Both the position numbers and the translations under genes were made by a program. 64,000 nt of DNA from Tolypothrix sp. NIES-4075 (GTDB taxonomy: Bacteria > Cyanobacteriota > Cyanobacteriia > Cyanobacteriales > Nostocaceae): NCBI RefSeq assembly GCF_002218085.1, contig NZ_BDUC01000002.1, forward strand, positions 899,344-963,343. The letters run 5' to 3'. The notes under the pieces were generated by a model. It was given only the letters and a program-made list of their open reading frames with translations. It ran no database searches and was not told where the DNA came from. Each line of letters begins with the position of its first letter. The stretch's first letter is position 1. Positions 31,483 to 39,324 of this stretch are shown piece by piece.

Positions 31483-33318
31483 ATGCGAAAGTCACCAAGC
31501 AGAATAAAATTTAGAAATTTGCCTTCATCTGGATTCAAAAAGCAGCAAAAGGCTTCAGTGCGAGCTTTAGAAAAAATTGCTTCTAGCACTCAAGAGCAAA
31601 CACCCAACACAAAGTCCCGTTTGTTTGTGGTGTGGGGCGTATTAGTTGCGGCAGGTCTTGGTTTAGCTGTGAACTTGTATCAGCTGCAAATTGTCAATGG
31701 ACCAAAGTTAACGCAGAAGGCGCGAAACCAACAAATGGTGAATTTGCGACCTTTTATGCCCCGTCGCCCAGTGATAGATCGCACTAATAATGTTTTAGCG
31801 CTCGACCGTCCTGTATATACTGTTTATGCTCATCCCAAGCTATTTAATAAGTCTGGGTCAGATATAGCAAATGAACTTGCGCCGATATTAGATAAAGACG
31901 CTGCTGATTTAGAGAAAATTTTTCAAAGTAAAAAAAGCGGTATTCTACTTTCCTCTGCTCTGCCAGAAGAACTTGCCGATCGCATTTCTTCAAAACATTT
32001 AGATGGCTTGGAGTTAATTCAAAAATACTCCCGATTGTACCCGCAGCAAGATTTGGTTGCTGATGTGGTGGGCTATGTTAATGTTGACCGTCGCGGTCAG
32101 GCTGGTGTGGAATATAGTCAAGAAAAGTTGTTAGAACGTTCTGGGCAAACGGTGCGGATGAGTCGGGCAGGTAATGGAGCGCTAATGCCAGATCATGCTC
32201 CGGAAGGATTTTTGCATTTTGATGATTTACGTCTGCAACTGACTATTGATAGTCGGCTGCAACGCTCGGCTCGTTTAGCTCTGTTTGAACAGATGAAAAA
32301 GTTTGGGGCAAAACGCGGAGCAGTAATTGTTATGGATGCGTGGGATGGTTCGCTCCTGGCTCTGGTTTCTCAACCTACTTATAATCCAAACGAATATTCA
32401 AAAGCTGATATTTCATTGTTCAAAAACTGGACAGTGGCGGATCTTTATGAACCGGGATCGACTTTCAAGCCTTTGAATGTGGCGATCGCTCTCGAAAATA
32501 ACATCATTAAACCAGATGATACCTTCAATGACCCAGGTTCTATTCAAGTTGCTGACCGAATTATCAAAAATGCTGAAAATAAACGTTACGGGCGAATAAA
32601 CATCGCTCAGATTCTGCAACACTCTAGCAACATTGGCATGGTGCAAATCATTCAGCGATTGCAGCCTTCAGTCTACTACAACTGGTTAGAGCGCTTAGGG
32701 TTAGGGCAAGGTATTGAAACAGATTTGCCTTTTGAAGTAGCTAGTCAGTTAAAAAGTCAAGAAGAATTTACCGCCTCGCCAATTGAAGCAGCAACTACAT
32801 CTTTTGGTCAAGGCTTTTCTTTAACACCTTTACAACTGGTGCAAATGCACGGAGCTTTAGCAAATGGTGGCAAACTGGTTACGCCTCATGTAGTCCGTGG
32901 GCTGATTGATACCAAAGGACATATGCATTATTCACCTAATTTACCAGCACCACGGCAAATTTTTTCCAGCGCGACAACCCAAAAAGTTGTCGAAATGATG
33001 GAAACTGTAGTTTCTCAAGGAACTGGAAAAGCATCACAAATTCCTGGATATCGGATCGCCGGTAAAACTGGTACGGCTCAAGTAGCCAGTCGCGCCGGCG
33101 GCTACCTCAGCAATGCGAAAATCACCAGTTTTGTCGGTATCTTGCCGGTGGAGTCTCCTCGTTATGTAGTTTTGGCATTGGTGGATGAGCCAAAAGGACA
33201 AAATACCTTTGGTTCCACCGTTGCCGCACCGATTGCGAAGGCTGTAATGGAAGCGCTGATTCCGATTGAACAAATTCCGCCAAGTATGCCAGTTAATTCG
33301 GTGACTGGTAGTCCGTAG
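31483..33318 (+). CDS. ftsI: Peptidoglycan D,D-transpeptidase FtsI (class B PBP)
   Basis: A 611-residue septal transpeptidase of normal length. A cytoplasmic N-terminus of about 45 residues precedes the membrane helix (about 46-67). The PBP dimerisation region follows (R-G-Q-A-G-V-E-Y-S), then the transpeptidase with S326-T-F-K329, S381-S-N383 and K528-T-G530. It cross-links septal peptidoglycan as part of the divisome. The preceding gene may be its FtsL-like partner. Upstream sequence AAAGGACAACCTG lies near the ATG. Confidence 0.95.
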   Translation: MRKSPSRIKFRNLPSSGFKKQQKASVRALEKIASSTQEQTPNTKSRLFVVWGVLVAAGLGLAVNLYQLQIVNGPKLTQKARNQQMVNLRPFMPRRPVIDRTNNVLALDRPVYTVYAHPKLFNKSGSDIANELAPILDKDAADLEKIFQSKKSGILLSSALPEELADRISSKHLDGLELIQKYSRLYPQQDLVADVVGYVNVDRRGQAGVEYSQEKLLERSGQTVRMSRAGNGALMPDHAPEGFLHFDDLRLQLTIDSRLQRSARLALFEQMKKFGAKRGAVIVMDAWDGSLLALVSQPTYNPNEYSKADISLFKNWTVADLYEPGSTFKPLNVAIALENNIIKPDDTFNDPGSIQVADRIIKNAENKRYGRINIAQILQHSSNIGMVQIIQRLQPSVYYNWLERLGLGQGIETDLPFEVASQLKSQEEFTASPIEAATTSFGQGFSLTPLQLVQMHGALANGGKLVTPHVVRGLIDTKGHMHYSPNLPAPRQIFSSATTQKVVEMMETVVSQGTGKASQIPGYRIAGKTGTAQVASRAGGYLSNAKITSFVGILPVESPRYVVLALVDEPKGQNTFGSTVAAPIAKAVMEALIPIEQIPPSMPVNSVTGSP

Positions 33319-33428
33319 TGGGGATGGGGAGAGGGGGAGATGGGGGGAGGGGGAGCAGGGGGAGAAATATTTCTTCTTTCTTACCCTTTCCCCTTTTCCC
33401 TTCTCTGAAAATTCCCGATTCCCCATCT
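33319..33428. repeat. G-rich minisatellite after ftsI
   Basis: GGGGAGAGGGGGAGATGGGG-type units at about 33321-33365 are followed by TTACCCTTTCCCCTTTTCCC in complementary sense to about 33425. The two halves could pair into a large imperfect hairpin and stop ftsI transcription. Confidence 0.7.
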
Positions 33429-33564
33429 ATCGATAGATAAGCAGTTGACACTTGGGGACGATGGAAATTTCAAAAAAATAAGGCAAAACTGTAATACAGG
33501 CGCAAACAAAAAGAAAAGTTTTGTATTTGTGCAAGATTTATTGTTGTTTGATGGAGGAGTAAAC

Positions 33565-34224
33565 ATGGCTTTAGGCACTCACAAGCGTGCGGTTGGCGTA
33601 TTCTCTAGCCGTCGTGATGCCGAACATGCACTCACTGAACTCAGAGATGTCGGCTTCAATATGGGTAAGATTTCCATAATTGCCAAAGATGGCGATCGCC
33701 ATGATGATATTGCTGGTGTGGAAACGCAGAAGCGCGTTGGCAATAAAGCTGATGAAGGTGTCGCAAGCGGAGCTGTAACGGGTACTGTTTTAGGGGGTAT
33801 CACTGGCTTACTGGTAGGATTAGGTACTTTAGCAATTCCTGGCGTAGGACCCATATTGTTGGCGGGTGAGGTAGCCTCAACTCTGGCTACAGCTGCTGCT
33901 GGTGCTGGTATTGGCGCGGCAGCGGGCGGGTTGTTAGGTGCGTTGGCTGGTTTGGGAGTCCCCGAGGAACGAGCTAAAATTTACAGCGATCGCGTGTCAA
34001 GAGGTGATTATCTCCTAATCGTCGATGGCAGCGAAGAAGAAATCTATCGCGCCGAAAGTGTTCTGCAAAATCAGCGTATTCAGGAGTTTGGCATTTACAA
34101 TGCACCTGGTATGGCAAGAGACGCTGATTATCTAGAACCTGCTAATCGTGTAGTCGATAGCATAGGTATTTCTGACGATGATTCCAAGGTAATTATCGTT
34201 GACCGTCGGGATGGAAGCATCTAA
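33565..34224 (+). CDS. General stress protein-like (DUF1269/17M-type) glycine-zipper protein
   Basis: A 219-residue protein. The N-terminal R-A-V-G-V-F-S-S-R-R-D-A-E-H-A-L-T-E-L-R-D-V-G-F matches the general stress protein 17M-type domain. A central alanine/glycine-rich hydrophobic region follows (about 72-135: G-A-V-T-G-T-V-L-G-G-I-T-G-L-L-V-G and the repeated A-A-G-A-G-I-G-A-A-A-G-G), which would form a glycine-zipper-like hairpin. A repeat of the N-terminal fold is suggested near Y-S-D-R-V-S-R-G-D-Y-L-L-I-V. GGAGGAG at 33553-33559 fixes the ATG at 33565. The role is probably stress- or envelope-related; no specific activity is known. Confidence 0.8.
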   Translation: MALGTHKRAVGVFSSRRDAEHALTELRDVGFNMGKISIIAKDGDRHDDIAGVETQKRVGNKADEGVASGAVTGTVLGGITGLLVGLGTLAIPGVGPILLAGEVASTLATAAAGAGIGAAAGGLLGALAGLGVPEERAKIYSDRVSRGDYLLIVDGSEEEIYRAESVLQNQRIQEFGIYNAPGMARDADYLEPANRVVDSIGISDDDSKVIIVDRRDGSI

Positions 34225-34425
34225 AGTTCGCTCCTCAACACACACTTTTCAAAGCAGTTAGCTAGAGCGTGAAGTGCGATAGCGCATAAATCTTAGTATA
34301 AAGTTTAACTAAGATAACAAAACGCATGAAGGCGATCGTACTTCAGTATCTTAGTAAGGACAAATCCAAGCTAATAGCTAACAGATCAAGTCAAATCGCT
34401 TCAAGCATTCATGTAGTAGATAAAA

Positions 34426-34902
34426 ATGAAAAACTTACTTGGCTTACTAATCGGTGGATTCCTAGTTGTGGGTGCAGTTAGTTGCAGCGAACCCCCATCC
34501 AGAACCAGTGCCGATGCACCCGGTAGCACAAAAGAAAACGTCAACGCACCAACCAAAGAAGCCTCTCAGACAACCCAAAGCGATGCCACTAACGATACCC
34601 GTAAAAGACAAATAGAATCTGACACCAGAGCGCGTGAGGAACGTAATAATGTTACTGGTGGTGACGCAGATAGAGCCGATGCCGACCTTGAAAGCGAAGT
34701 TCGGGGTAAACTAGAAGCAAATTTACCAGCTAGTCAATTAACGGTTGATGCTGAAAAGGGAAATGTAACCGTTGTCGGCACGGTTCCTACTCAAGAGCAA
34801 TTAAGTAAAATTCCTACTTTGGCACAAGAGATTAAAGGCGTTAAAAGTGTCAAGGTTAATGCCAAGGTAGCCCCAGCACAAGCAGCACCAAACAAACAAT
34901 AA
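34426..34902 (+). CDS. BON-domain lipoprotein 1
   Basis: A 158-residue predicted lipoprotein with a signal peptide and the lipidated cysteine at residue 20 (G-A-V-S-C). A charged, Asn/Thr-rich linker (about 21-85) contains R-E-E-R-N-N and is followed by a BON domain (about 87-150: L-E-S-E-V-R-G-K-L-E-A-N-L-P...V-T-V-V-G-T-V-P-T). BON domains bind phospholipid or are found with osmotic-shock proteins such as OsmY. It shares layout and the sequence A-P-T/A-K-E-A-S-Q-T-T with the lipoprotein at 35556, so the two arose by duplication. It is probably membrane-anchored on the periplasmic side. Confidence 0.88.
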   Translation: MKNLLGLLIGGFLVVGAVSCSEPPSRTSADAPGSTKENVNAPTKEASQTTQSDATNDTRKRQIESDTRAREERNNVTGGDADRADADLESEVRGKLEANLPASQLTVDAEKGNVTVVGTVPTQEQLSKIPTLAQEIKGVKSVKVNAKVAPAQAAPNKQ

Positions 34903-35555
34903 AACAGAATTCAAAAGTCAGAAGTCAGGTAGCAATTTTTCCGCTACATCATAATTTGGTAAAGGCTAGTACCGCTTCTTTTTCAGAGACGCTCCGCGAA
35001 CGCGCAAGTCAAAACTCAAAAGTCAAAAAGCTTGAAATACAAGGTTTTTGGCTTTTTTGAATAGTAGCTTTATTTCCGCTGACCTGTACTACTGGCTAAT
35101 GTAATTAGCTATTAGCCTTTAGCCATGAATAACAGTATATTATGTAACTTCTTTTATTTTTAGTAGTATTTTTACTTAGTAAAAAACGTGACTGACATCA
35201 CAATTTATTAAATTTTTAGGGCGGATGAGCGAATTGTGCCCAAATCTGGTAACATCTAAATCACCGCTGTGGGACGGCAAAATCTACCCTTGAGTAAAAG
35301 CCAAGTTGATAGACAGATAGCCAACCCTTATAGTTACCCTAGCCGTGGGTAGCCATAACTCAAGTTGAATTCACATTTCTAGAAACAACCTCACACATTG
35401 GAATGAATCTAGAAGTTGTTCTAGCTTCAATTTCGGCAATATAAGTGCCTTAGTCAGCACTTATGCCATTTCACTTTTAATTGTTTTTTAAGATTCGCTC
35501 CTCACATGTCAGATAAGTCAATTAATCGCCTCAACTGCTCAATTAGGAGATAAAA
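34903..35555. other. 653-base gap between the two BON lipoprotein genes
   Basis: No gene was seen. Bases 34905-35045 hold AAGTCA-type repeat units and an interspersed repeat with GAGACGCTCCGCGAACGCGC at 34987-35006. A small hairpin, TACCC at 35335 pairing with GGGTA at 35347, lies in a region that looks more structured than its surroundings (35255-35355). AGGAG at 35545-35549 is the ribosome-binding site for the next gene, six bases before its ATG. Confidence 0.5.
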
Positions 35556-36068
35556 ATGAAAAAGCTAATTCCATTTCTAGTCACTGGCATTTTGGTAGTC
35601 GGTACTGTTGGCTGTCAACAAGGTACTAAAACTGGTTCAGAGACTGGTACTACAAATGAAGCCGGCGCACCAGCAAAAGAGGCTTCTCAGACAACTGGTG
35701 ACGCAATGAAAAATGGCGACGCAATGAAAAATGGCGACGCGATGAAAAATGGCGACGCGATGAAAAATGGCGACGCAATGAAAAATGGCGACGCAATGAA
35801 AAATGGCGACGCGATGAAAAATGGCGACGCGATGAAAAATGGCGACGCGATGAAAGGGGGAAGCGACACCAAAAGCTTAGTCAACAGCAAACTAACAGAA
35901 AAGATTCCCGGCAGCAAGTTAGTAGCTGAAGACAAAGATGGTGTTGTAACCGTTACAGGAACAGTACCATCTCAAGCGGATATCAAGAAAATTGAACCCG
36001 CTGTTAAAGAAGTCAAGGGTGTAAAAAGCGTGAAAGTTGAAGCAAAAGTTGGTAGCGCAAAACCATAG
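35556..36068 (+). CDS. BON-domain lipoprotein 2 with nine GDAMKN repeats
   Basis: A 170-residue predicted lipoprotein with its lipidated cysteine at residue 20 (G-T-V-G-C). The linker after K-E-A-S-Q-T-T is replaced by nine tandem hexapeptides GDAMKN (residues 48-101, the last one G-D-A-M-K-G). A BON domain follows (about 103-168) with T-V-T-G-T-V-P-S and G-V-K-S-V-K-V. The repeats alternate negative and positive residues and would form a flexible or helical stalk between membrane and BON domain. The lack of any such repeat in the paralogue at 34426 shows that the stalk expanded later. A clear terminator follows. Confidence 0.9.
   Translation: MKKLIPFLVTGILVVGTVGCQQGTKTGSETGTTNEAGAPAKEASQTTGDAMKNGDAMKNGDAMKNGDAMKNGDAMKNGDAMKNGDAMKNGDAMKNGDAMKGGSDTKSLVNSKLTEKIPGSKLVAEDKDGVVTVTGTVPSQADIKKIEPAVKEVKGVKSVKVEAKVGSAKP
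35697..35858 (+). repeat. Nine-unit 18-base coding minisatellite
   Basis: Nine copies of the unit GGCGACGCNATGAAAAAT encode GDAMKN; the first copy starts GGT and the last ends GGG. The variable third base of the alanine codon runs A,A,G,G,A,A,G,G,G, so a four-unit (72-base) block seems to have been duplicated as a whole. Copies are otherwise nearly identical, indicating recent expansion. Confidence 0.95.
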
Positions 36069-36129
36069 TAGAACTACACAGCTTTAGTAAATATTTTTGA
36101 GTTCCACCATCTCAAAATAAAAGTTAATT

Positions 36130-36165
36130 AGGACTTACATAAATAAATGTAAGTCCTGTTTTTTT
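36130..36165 (+). terminator. Rho-independent terminator after BON lipoprotein 2
   Basis: AGGACTTACA at 36130-36139 pairs perfectly with TGTAAGTCCT at 36148-36157, with an eight-base loop, and is followed by GTTTTTTT. This is the clearest intrinsic terminator in the window. Confidence 0.9.
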
Positions 36166-36204
36166 AGTTCGTAGTGAGGGCTGAAGCCCTCAAACAAGGG
36201 TAGT

Positions 36205-36476
36205 GGTGCATATAAAACTTTCATGAATATAATAAGGGTTGTAATTCTTTGTTGTCCATCAACTATGTCAATAACTTCAAAATTACTTTCCCTACCTTTT
36301 TATTGAAAAAGAATAGTGCCAAAAAAATATTCTTTTTCTATATTTTGATTTTTTATATCATTAATAAAATCATTTAGCTGCCTACTTTCCCATGCATATG
36401 CTCTCTGATACTTCGGAATATTAAAAATTTTCCTACCATCAAATAATTCTAGAATTGTTTTTTGACCGTTTTCCAT
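36205..36476 (-). pseudogene. N-terminal remnant of a DUF262 (GmrSD-like) gene
   Basis: On the minus strand from the ATG at 36476 the frame reads T-I-L-E-L-F-D-G-R-K-I-F-N-I-P-K-Y-Q-R-A-Y-A-W-E, then F-F-G-T-I-L-F-Q, a TAA at 36300-36302, and then F-E-V-I-D-I-V-D-G-Q-Q-R-I-T-T-L. The I-P-x-Y-Q-R-x-Y-x-W and D-G-Q-Q-R-I-T-T-L motifs are those of DUF262, the nucleotide-hydrolysing ParB-like half of GmrSD-type restriction of modified DNA. Similarity ends near 36205 at a palindromic repeat (36171-36195). It is a truncated, stop-containing relic; the rest of the gene is absent. Confidence 0.75.
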
Positions 36477-36571
36477 ATTACTTGCACCACTATTAACTAT
36501 TAATTAGGGTGAGCATTTGCCCACCCTAATTTAATTCTACTTATTTAGATGTCGTTACGTTTGACTATCTA

Positions 36572-37945
36572 TTAACCTTGCGTTACAGGCTCTTTTGCCA
36601 AGAATTTCTCTAATTCTGTCAACGCATCAGCATCAACTTTAGTTTGCATTGGGCAGAATTTGGGACCACACATCGAGCAAAACTCAGCAGTTTTGTAAAT
36701 ATCTGCTGGTAAAGTTTCGTCGTGATATTCCTTCGCTCTTTCCGGGTCGAGTGATAATTCAAACTGACGGTTCCAGTCGAAGTTATAACGTGCTTGAGAA
36801 AGTTCATCGTCTCTGTCTCTCGCACCTGGTCTATGTCTAGCAATATCCGCAGCGTGAGCGGCAATCTTATAAGCAATCAAACCGTTACGTACATCTTCGG
36901 CATCCGGCAGTCCTAAATGTTCCTTCGGTGTTACGTAACACAGCATCGCCGTACCATACCAACCAGCCATTGCTGCACCGATCGCTGAGGTAATATGGTC
37001 ATAACCTGGAGCAATATCTGTCACCAAAGGTCCCAGCACGTAGAATGGTGCTTCCGAACACTCTTCCATCTGCTTTTTGACGTTGAATTCAATTTGATCC
37101 ATCGGCACATGTCCGGGACCTTCTACCATCACCTGAACGTTATGTTCCCACGCTTTGCGGGTCAATTGCCCCAGAGTTTTCAACTCAGCTAATTGTGCAT
37201 CATCTGAGGCATCATGGGTACAGCCAGGACGCAAAGAATCGCCCAAACTGAAAGAGACATCGTATCTTTTAAAAATCTCGATGATGTCACGGAAGTGCGT
37301 ATAAAGCGGGTTTTGTTTATGGTGATGCAGCATCCACCGTGCCAAAATACCGCCACCGCGAGAGACAATGCCAGTAATGCGATTTCTTACTAAAGGCAAA
37401 TGTTCAATCAAAATTCCCGCGTGGATAGTTTGATAGTCTACCCCCTGCTGGGCGTGTTTTTCGATGACATGAAGAAAGTCATCGGCGGTAAGTTTCTCAA
37501 TTGTGCCGTGGACGCTTTCCAAAGCTTGGTATACTGGCACTGTCCCGATAGGCACTGGTGAAGCTTTGATAATGGCGGTGCGAATTTCGTCTAAGTTACC
37601 ACCGCCAGTGGACAAGTCCATTACGGTATCAGCGCCATATTTTACCGCTAAGTTTAGCTTATCTACTTCTTCCTGAAGATTGGAAGAGTTCGGGGAAGCA
37701 CCGATATTGGCATTTACCTTGCATTTAGAGGCGATGCCGATCGCCATCGGTTCTAAGTTAGTGTGATTAATATTTGCGGGAATAATCATCCGTCCCCGCG
37801 CTACTTCGTCTCTAATTAGCTCAACGGGGAGGTTTTCCCGTCGGGCTACATAATCCATTTCTTCAGTGATAATACCCTGACGTGCGTAGTGGATTTGCGT
37901 GACATTATCTTGTCCCTGGCGTTTAGCAACCCATTGAGTCCGCAT
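36572..37945 (-). CDS. thiC: Phosphomethylpyrimidine synthase ThiC
   Basis: A 457-residue radical-SAM enzyme that converts aminoimidazole ribotide into HMP phosphate for thiamine synthesis. Present are R-M-I-I-P-A-N-I-N-H (substrate site), the conserved G-A-D-T-V-M-D-L-S-T-G-G, G-P-G-H-V-P-M-D-Q-I, and the C-terminal C-x2-C-x4-C (F-C-S-M-C-G-P-K-F-C) that binds the 4Fe-4S cluster. The length is normal for the cyanobacterial form. GAGGG lies eight bases before the ATG. A TPP riboswitch occupies the leader, so expression should fall when thiamine pyrophosphate is abundant. Confidence 0.97.
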   Translation of the reverse strand: MRTQWVAKRQGQDNVTQIHYARQGIITEEMDYVARRENLPVELIRDEVARGRMIIPANINHTNLEPMAIGIASKCKVNANIGASPNSSNLQEEVDKLNLAVKYGADTVMDLSTGGGNLDEIRTAIIKASPVPIGTVPVYQALESVHGTIEKLTADDFLHVIEKHAQQGVDYQTIHAGILIEHLPLVRNRITGIVSRGGGILARWMLHHHKQNPLYTHFRDIIEIFKRYDVSFSLGDSLRPGCTHDASDDAQLAELKTLGQLTRKAWEHNVQVMVEGPGHVPMDQIEFNVKKQMEECSEAPFYVLGPLVTDIAPGYDHITSAIGAAMAGWYGTAMLCYVTPKEHLGLPDAEDVRNGLIAYKIAAHAADIARHRPGARDRDDELSQARYNFDWNRQFELSLDPERAKEYHDETLPADIYKTAEFCSMCGPKFCPMQTKVDADALTELEKFLAKEPVTQG

Positions 37946-37963
37946 ATTGAATTCCCTCGATAA

Positions 37964-38046
37964 ACAGCTTCCCTCCGCTGGTATTACCCAGACTCAGGTG
38001 TTAAGGGTGTGTTCTCAGCCTGAAAAGTGCAGGCACCCCTAGCATG
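37964..38046 (-). promoter_or_regulatory. TPP (THI-box) riboswitch controlling thiC
   Basis: On the minus strand the leader holds AGGGGTGCC, GGCTGAGAACACACCCTT, ACACCTGA and GGGTAATACCAGCGGAGGGA in order, the conserved core of the thiamine pyrophosphate aptamer, including the pyrimidine-sensor helix CTGAGA and the GGGTAATACCAGCG segment. It ends about 20 bases before the thiC ATG. The 3' GGAGGGA lies so close to the start that translational control is plausible; no separate terminator was seen. Confidence 0.95.
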
Positions 38047-38171
38047 AGTGTTGATTGTACCACTTTCGTTGGGTGTGAGCGCAAGCAAGTTAATAAATCC
38101 TGAAGATGTGTTTCGTCTGTAAACGATGTCATAATAAACATCAATTCAATCATCAAATTGAGGATGGCTGT

Positions 38172-38444
38172 ATGGATGGCATTGTCCGAACAACATTAGC
38201 CCTACCAATTGAGCTTCTAGAAGCAGCCGATCGCGCTGTACGAAAAGGAAAAGCTAAGAGTCGCAATGAGTTTGTTACCCAAGCTTTACGTCGTGAGTTA
38301 GCGGCTCAAAAACGAGCTGAAATTGACGCGGCTTTTGCATCAATGGCTGATGATATCGAATATCAAGCCGAAGCAACAGCAATCGCTAATGAATTTGTTA
38401 AAGCTGATTGGGAAGCCTTTGAAATAGGTGAATCTCAGCAATGA
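38172..38444 (+). CDS. Ribbon-helix-helix antitoxin (MazE/CopG type)
   Basis: A 90-residue protein with an N-terminal ribbon-helix-helix pattern, V-R-T-T-L-A-L-P-I-E-L-L-E-A-A-D-R-A-V-R followed by S-R-N-E-F-V-T-Q-A-L-R-R-E-L. This would dimerise and bind the operator. The acidic C-terminal tail should wrap the toxin. ATG at 38172 is chosen because the motif begins four residues later; an earlier start would add 22 unrelated residues. The stop overlaps the toxin start by four bases (ATGA), so it is the antitoxin of a MazEF-type module. Confidence 0.88.
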   Translation: MDGIVRTTLALPIELLEAADRAVRKGKAKSRNEFVTQALRRELAAQKRAEIDAAFASMADDIEYQAEATAIANEFVKADWEAFEIGESQQ

Positions 38445-38800
38445 GACGAGGTGAAGTTTACGATGCTTCTCTTGATCCAACCGAAGGTTCCGAACAGACA
38501 GGAATTCGACCTGTAATTATTGTCAGCCGTGATGCGATCAATGCAGCAAGTCAAGTTGTACTAGCGGTTCCTTGCACAACTTACCGTCCCGGAAAACGTA
38601 TTTATCCGAGTCAGATACTAATTAATGCACCTGAGGGAGGGTTAGATAGAGACTCGGTAGCGCTGGGGGAACAAGTACGCGCTTTAGCTAAAACTCGGTT
38701 TTTGCGTCTGCGGGGAATGCTTTCATCTTCATCATTGCAGCAATTGGATCAAGCGTTGTTAATTGCTTTTGATTTGCCTGGACAAGTTGAGTTTGAATAG
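38441..38800 (+). CDS. MazF/PemK-family endoribonuclease toxin
   Basis: A 119-residue protein of normal MazF size. R-R-G-E-V-Y-D-A-S-L-D-P-T-E-G-S-E-Q, G-I-R-P-V-I-I-V-S-R-D and the later S-V-A-L-G-E-Q-V-R-A-L form the conserved beta-barrel and the catalytic Arg and Ser/Thr region. MazF toxins cut mRNA at short specific sequences. The frame is intact, and the gene overlaps its antitoxin by four bases. Confidence 0.92.
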   Translation: MRRGEVYDASLDPTEGSEQTGIRPVIIVSRDAINAASQVVLAVPCTTYRPGKRIYPSQILINAPEGGLDRDSVALGEQVRALAKTRFLRLRGMLSSSSLQQLDQALLIAFDLPGQVEFE

Positions 38801-38824
38801 TTGGGGAAGCAAATATTTAATTTT

Positions 38825-39037
38825 CTATGCGTCTTGCGTTTTCTGCTTCTGCTGAACATGCATTAATATTGCTTGATGGATTTCCTCTGGTGTCATCGAT
38901 GCGGGATAAACCGCAGAGGGAGGTTTTGCCTTCAAACGATCTACAAATGCGTAAAAAGCTTCTTGATCGTCTTGCTGTGCAATGACGTAGGCTCTTAATT
39001 CAGCTTCACTCATAGCATCAAAATTTGGTTTGCTCAT
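38825..39037 (-). CDS. DUF6887-family small protein
   Basis: A 70-residue acidic protein: P-N-F-D-A-M-S-E-A-E-L-R-A-Y-V-I-A, then Q-E-A-F-Y-A-F-V-D-R and P-E-E-I-H-Q-A-I. I associate it with DUF6887, a small cyanobacterial family that is almost always encoded next to DUF6888. The paired arrangement, small sizes and overlap with the upstream gene suggest an uncharacterised toxin-antitoxin-like pair; this is inference. The frame is intact. Confidence 0.75.
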   Translation of the reverse strand: MSKPNFDAMSEAELRAYVIAQQDDQEAFYAFVDRLKAKPPSAVYPASMTPEEIHQAILMHVQQKQKTQDA

Positions 39038-39214
39038 AAATAGTCCCAGTTTCCATCACGACTAATCAGAATTTGTATATCATCTCCAGCGAGAATGAAC
39101 AGCAATCCTTTTGCGTTCATCCAGACGCACCATATAAATTGGTTTGTAAACAGTTGTCAATGCTTGAGACAGGTAAACACACTTTAGGGCTTGTTCTGCT
39201 GTGGGAAGAATAAT
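39034..39214 (-). pseudogene. DUF6888-like gene, frameshifted and without a standard start
   Basis: Minus-strand frame L-P-T-A-E-Q-A-L-K-C-V-Y-L-S-Q, then T-V-Y-K-P-I-Y-M-V-R-L-D-E-R, is the core of DUF6888. After K-R-I-A-V near 39105 the expected C-terminus I-L-A-G-D-D-I-Q-I-L-I-S-R-D-G-N-W-D-Y-L lies one base out of frame. Its TGA at 39036-39034 overlaps the DUF6887 start, as in intact pairs. A good ribosome-binding sequence (AAAGGAGC) is followed by ATT ATT where an ATG would be expected; the continuous upstream frame (to 39331) has no homology I recognise. So it appears to be a broken gene, or a frameshift error in the assembly. Confidence 0.6.
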
Positions 39215-39324
39215 TGCTCCTTTAAAAAGCTTATATATCCATATTATTTTACGGTACTTTGATGGAAGCGAAAGCTTTGCGTCTCGTTGAGGTTTCAAAG
39301 TAATGAAGTGAGAATACCTGCAAA

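Noticed and set aside
35687..35935. Minus-strand open frame across the GDAMKN repeat
   Set aside because: It is open only because the 18-base repeat has no stops in this frame; the product would be a monotonous S-P-F-F-I-A repeat, and the plus-strand lipoprotein explains the sequence.
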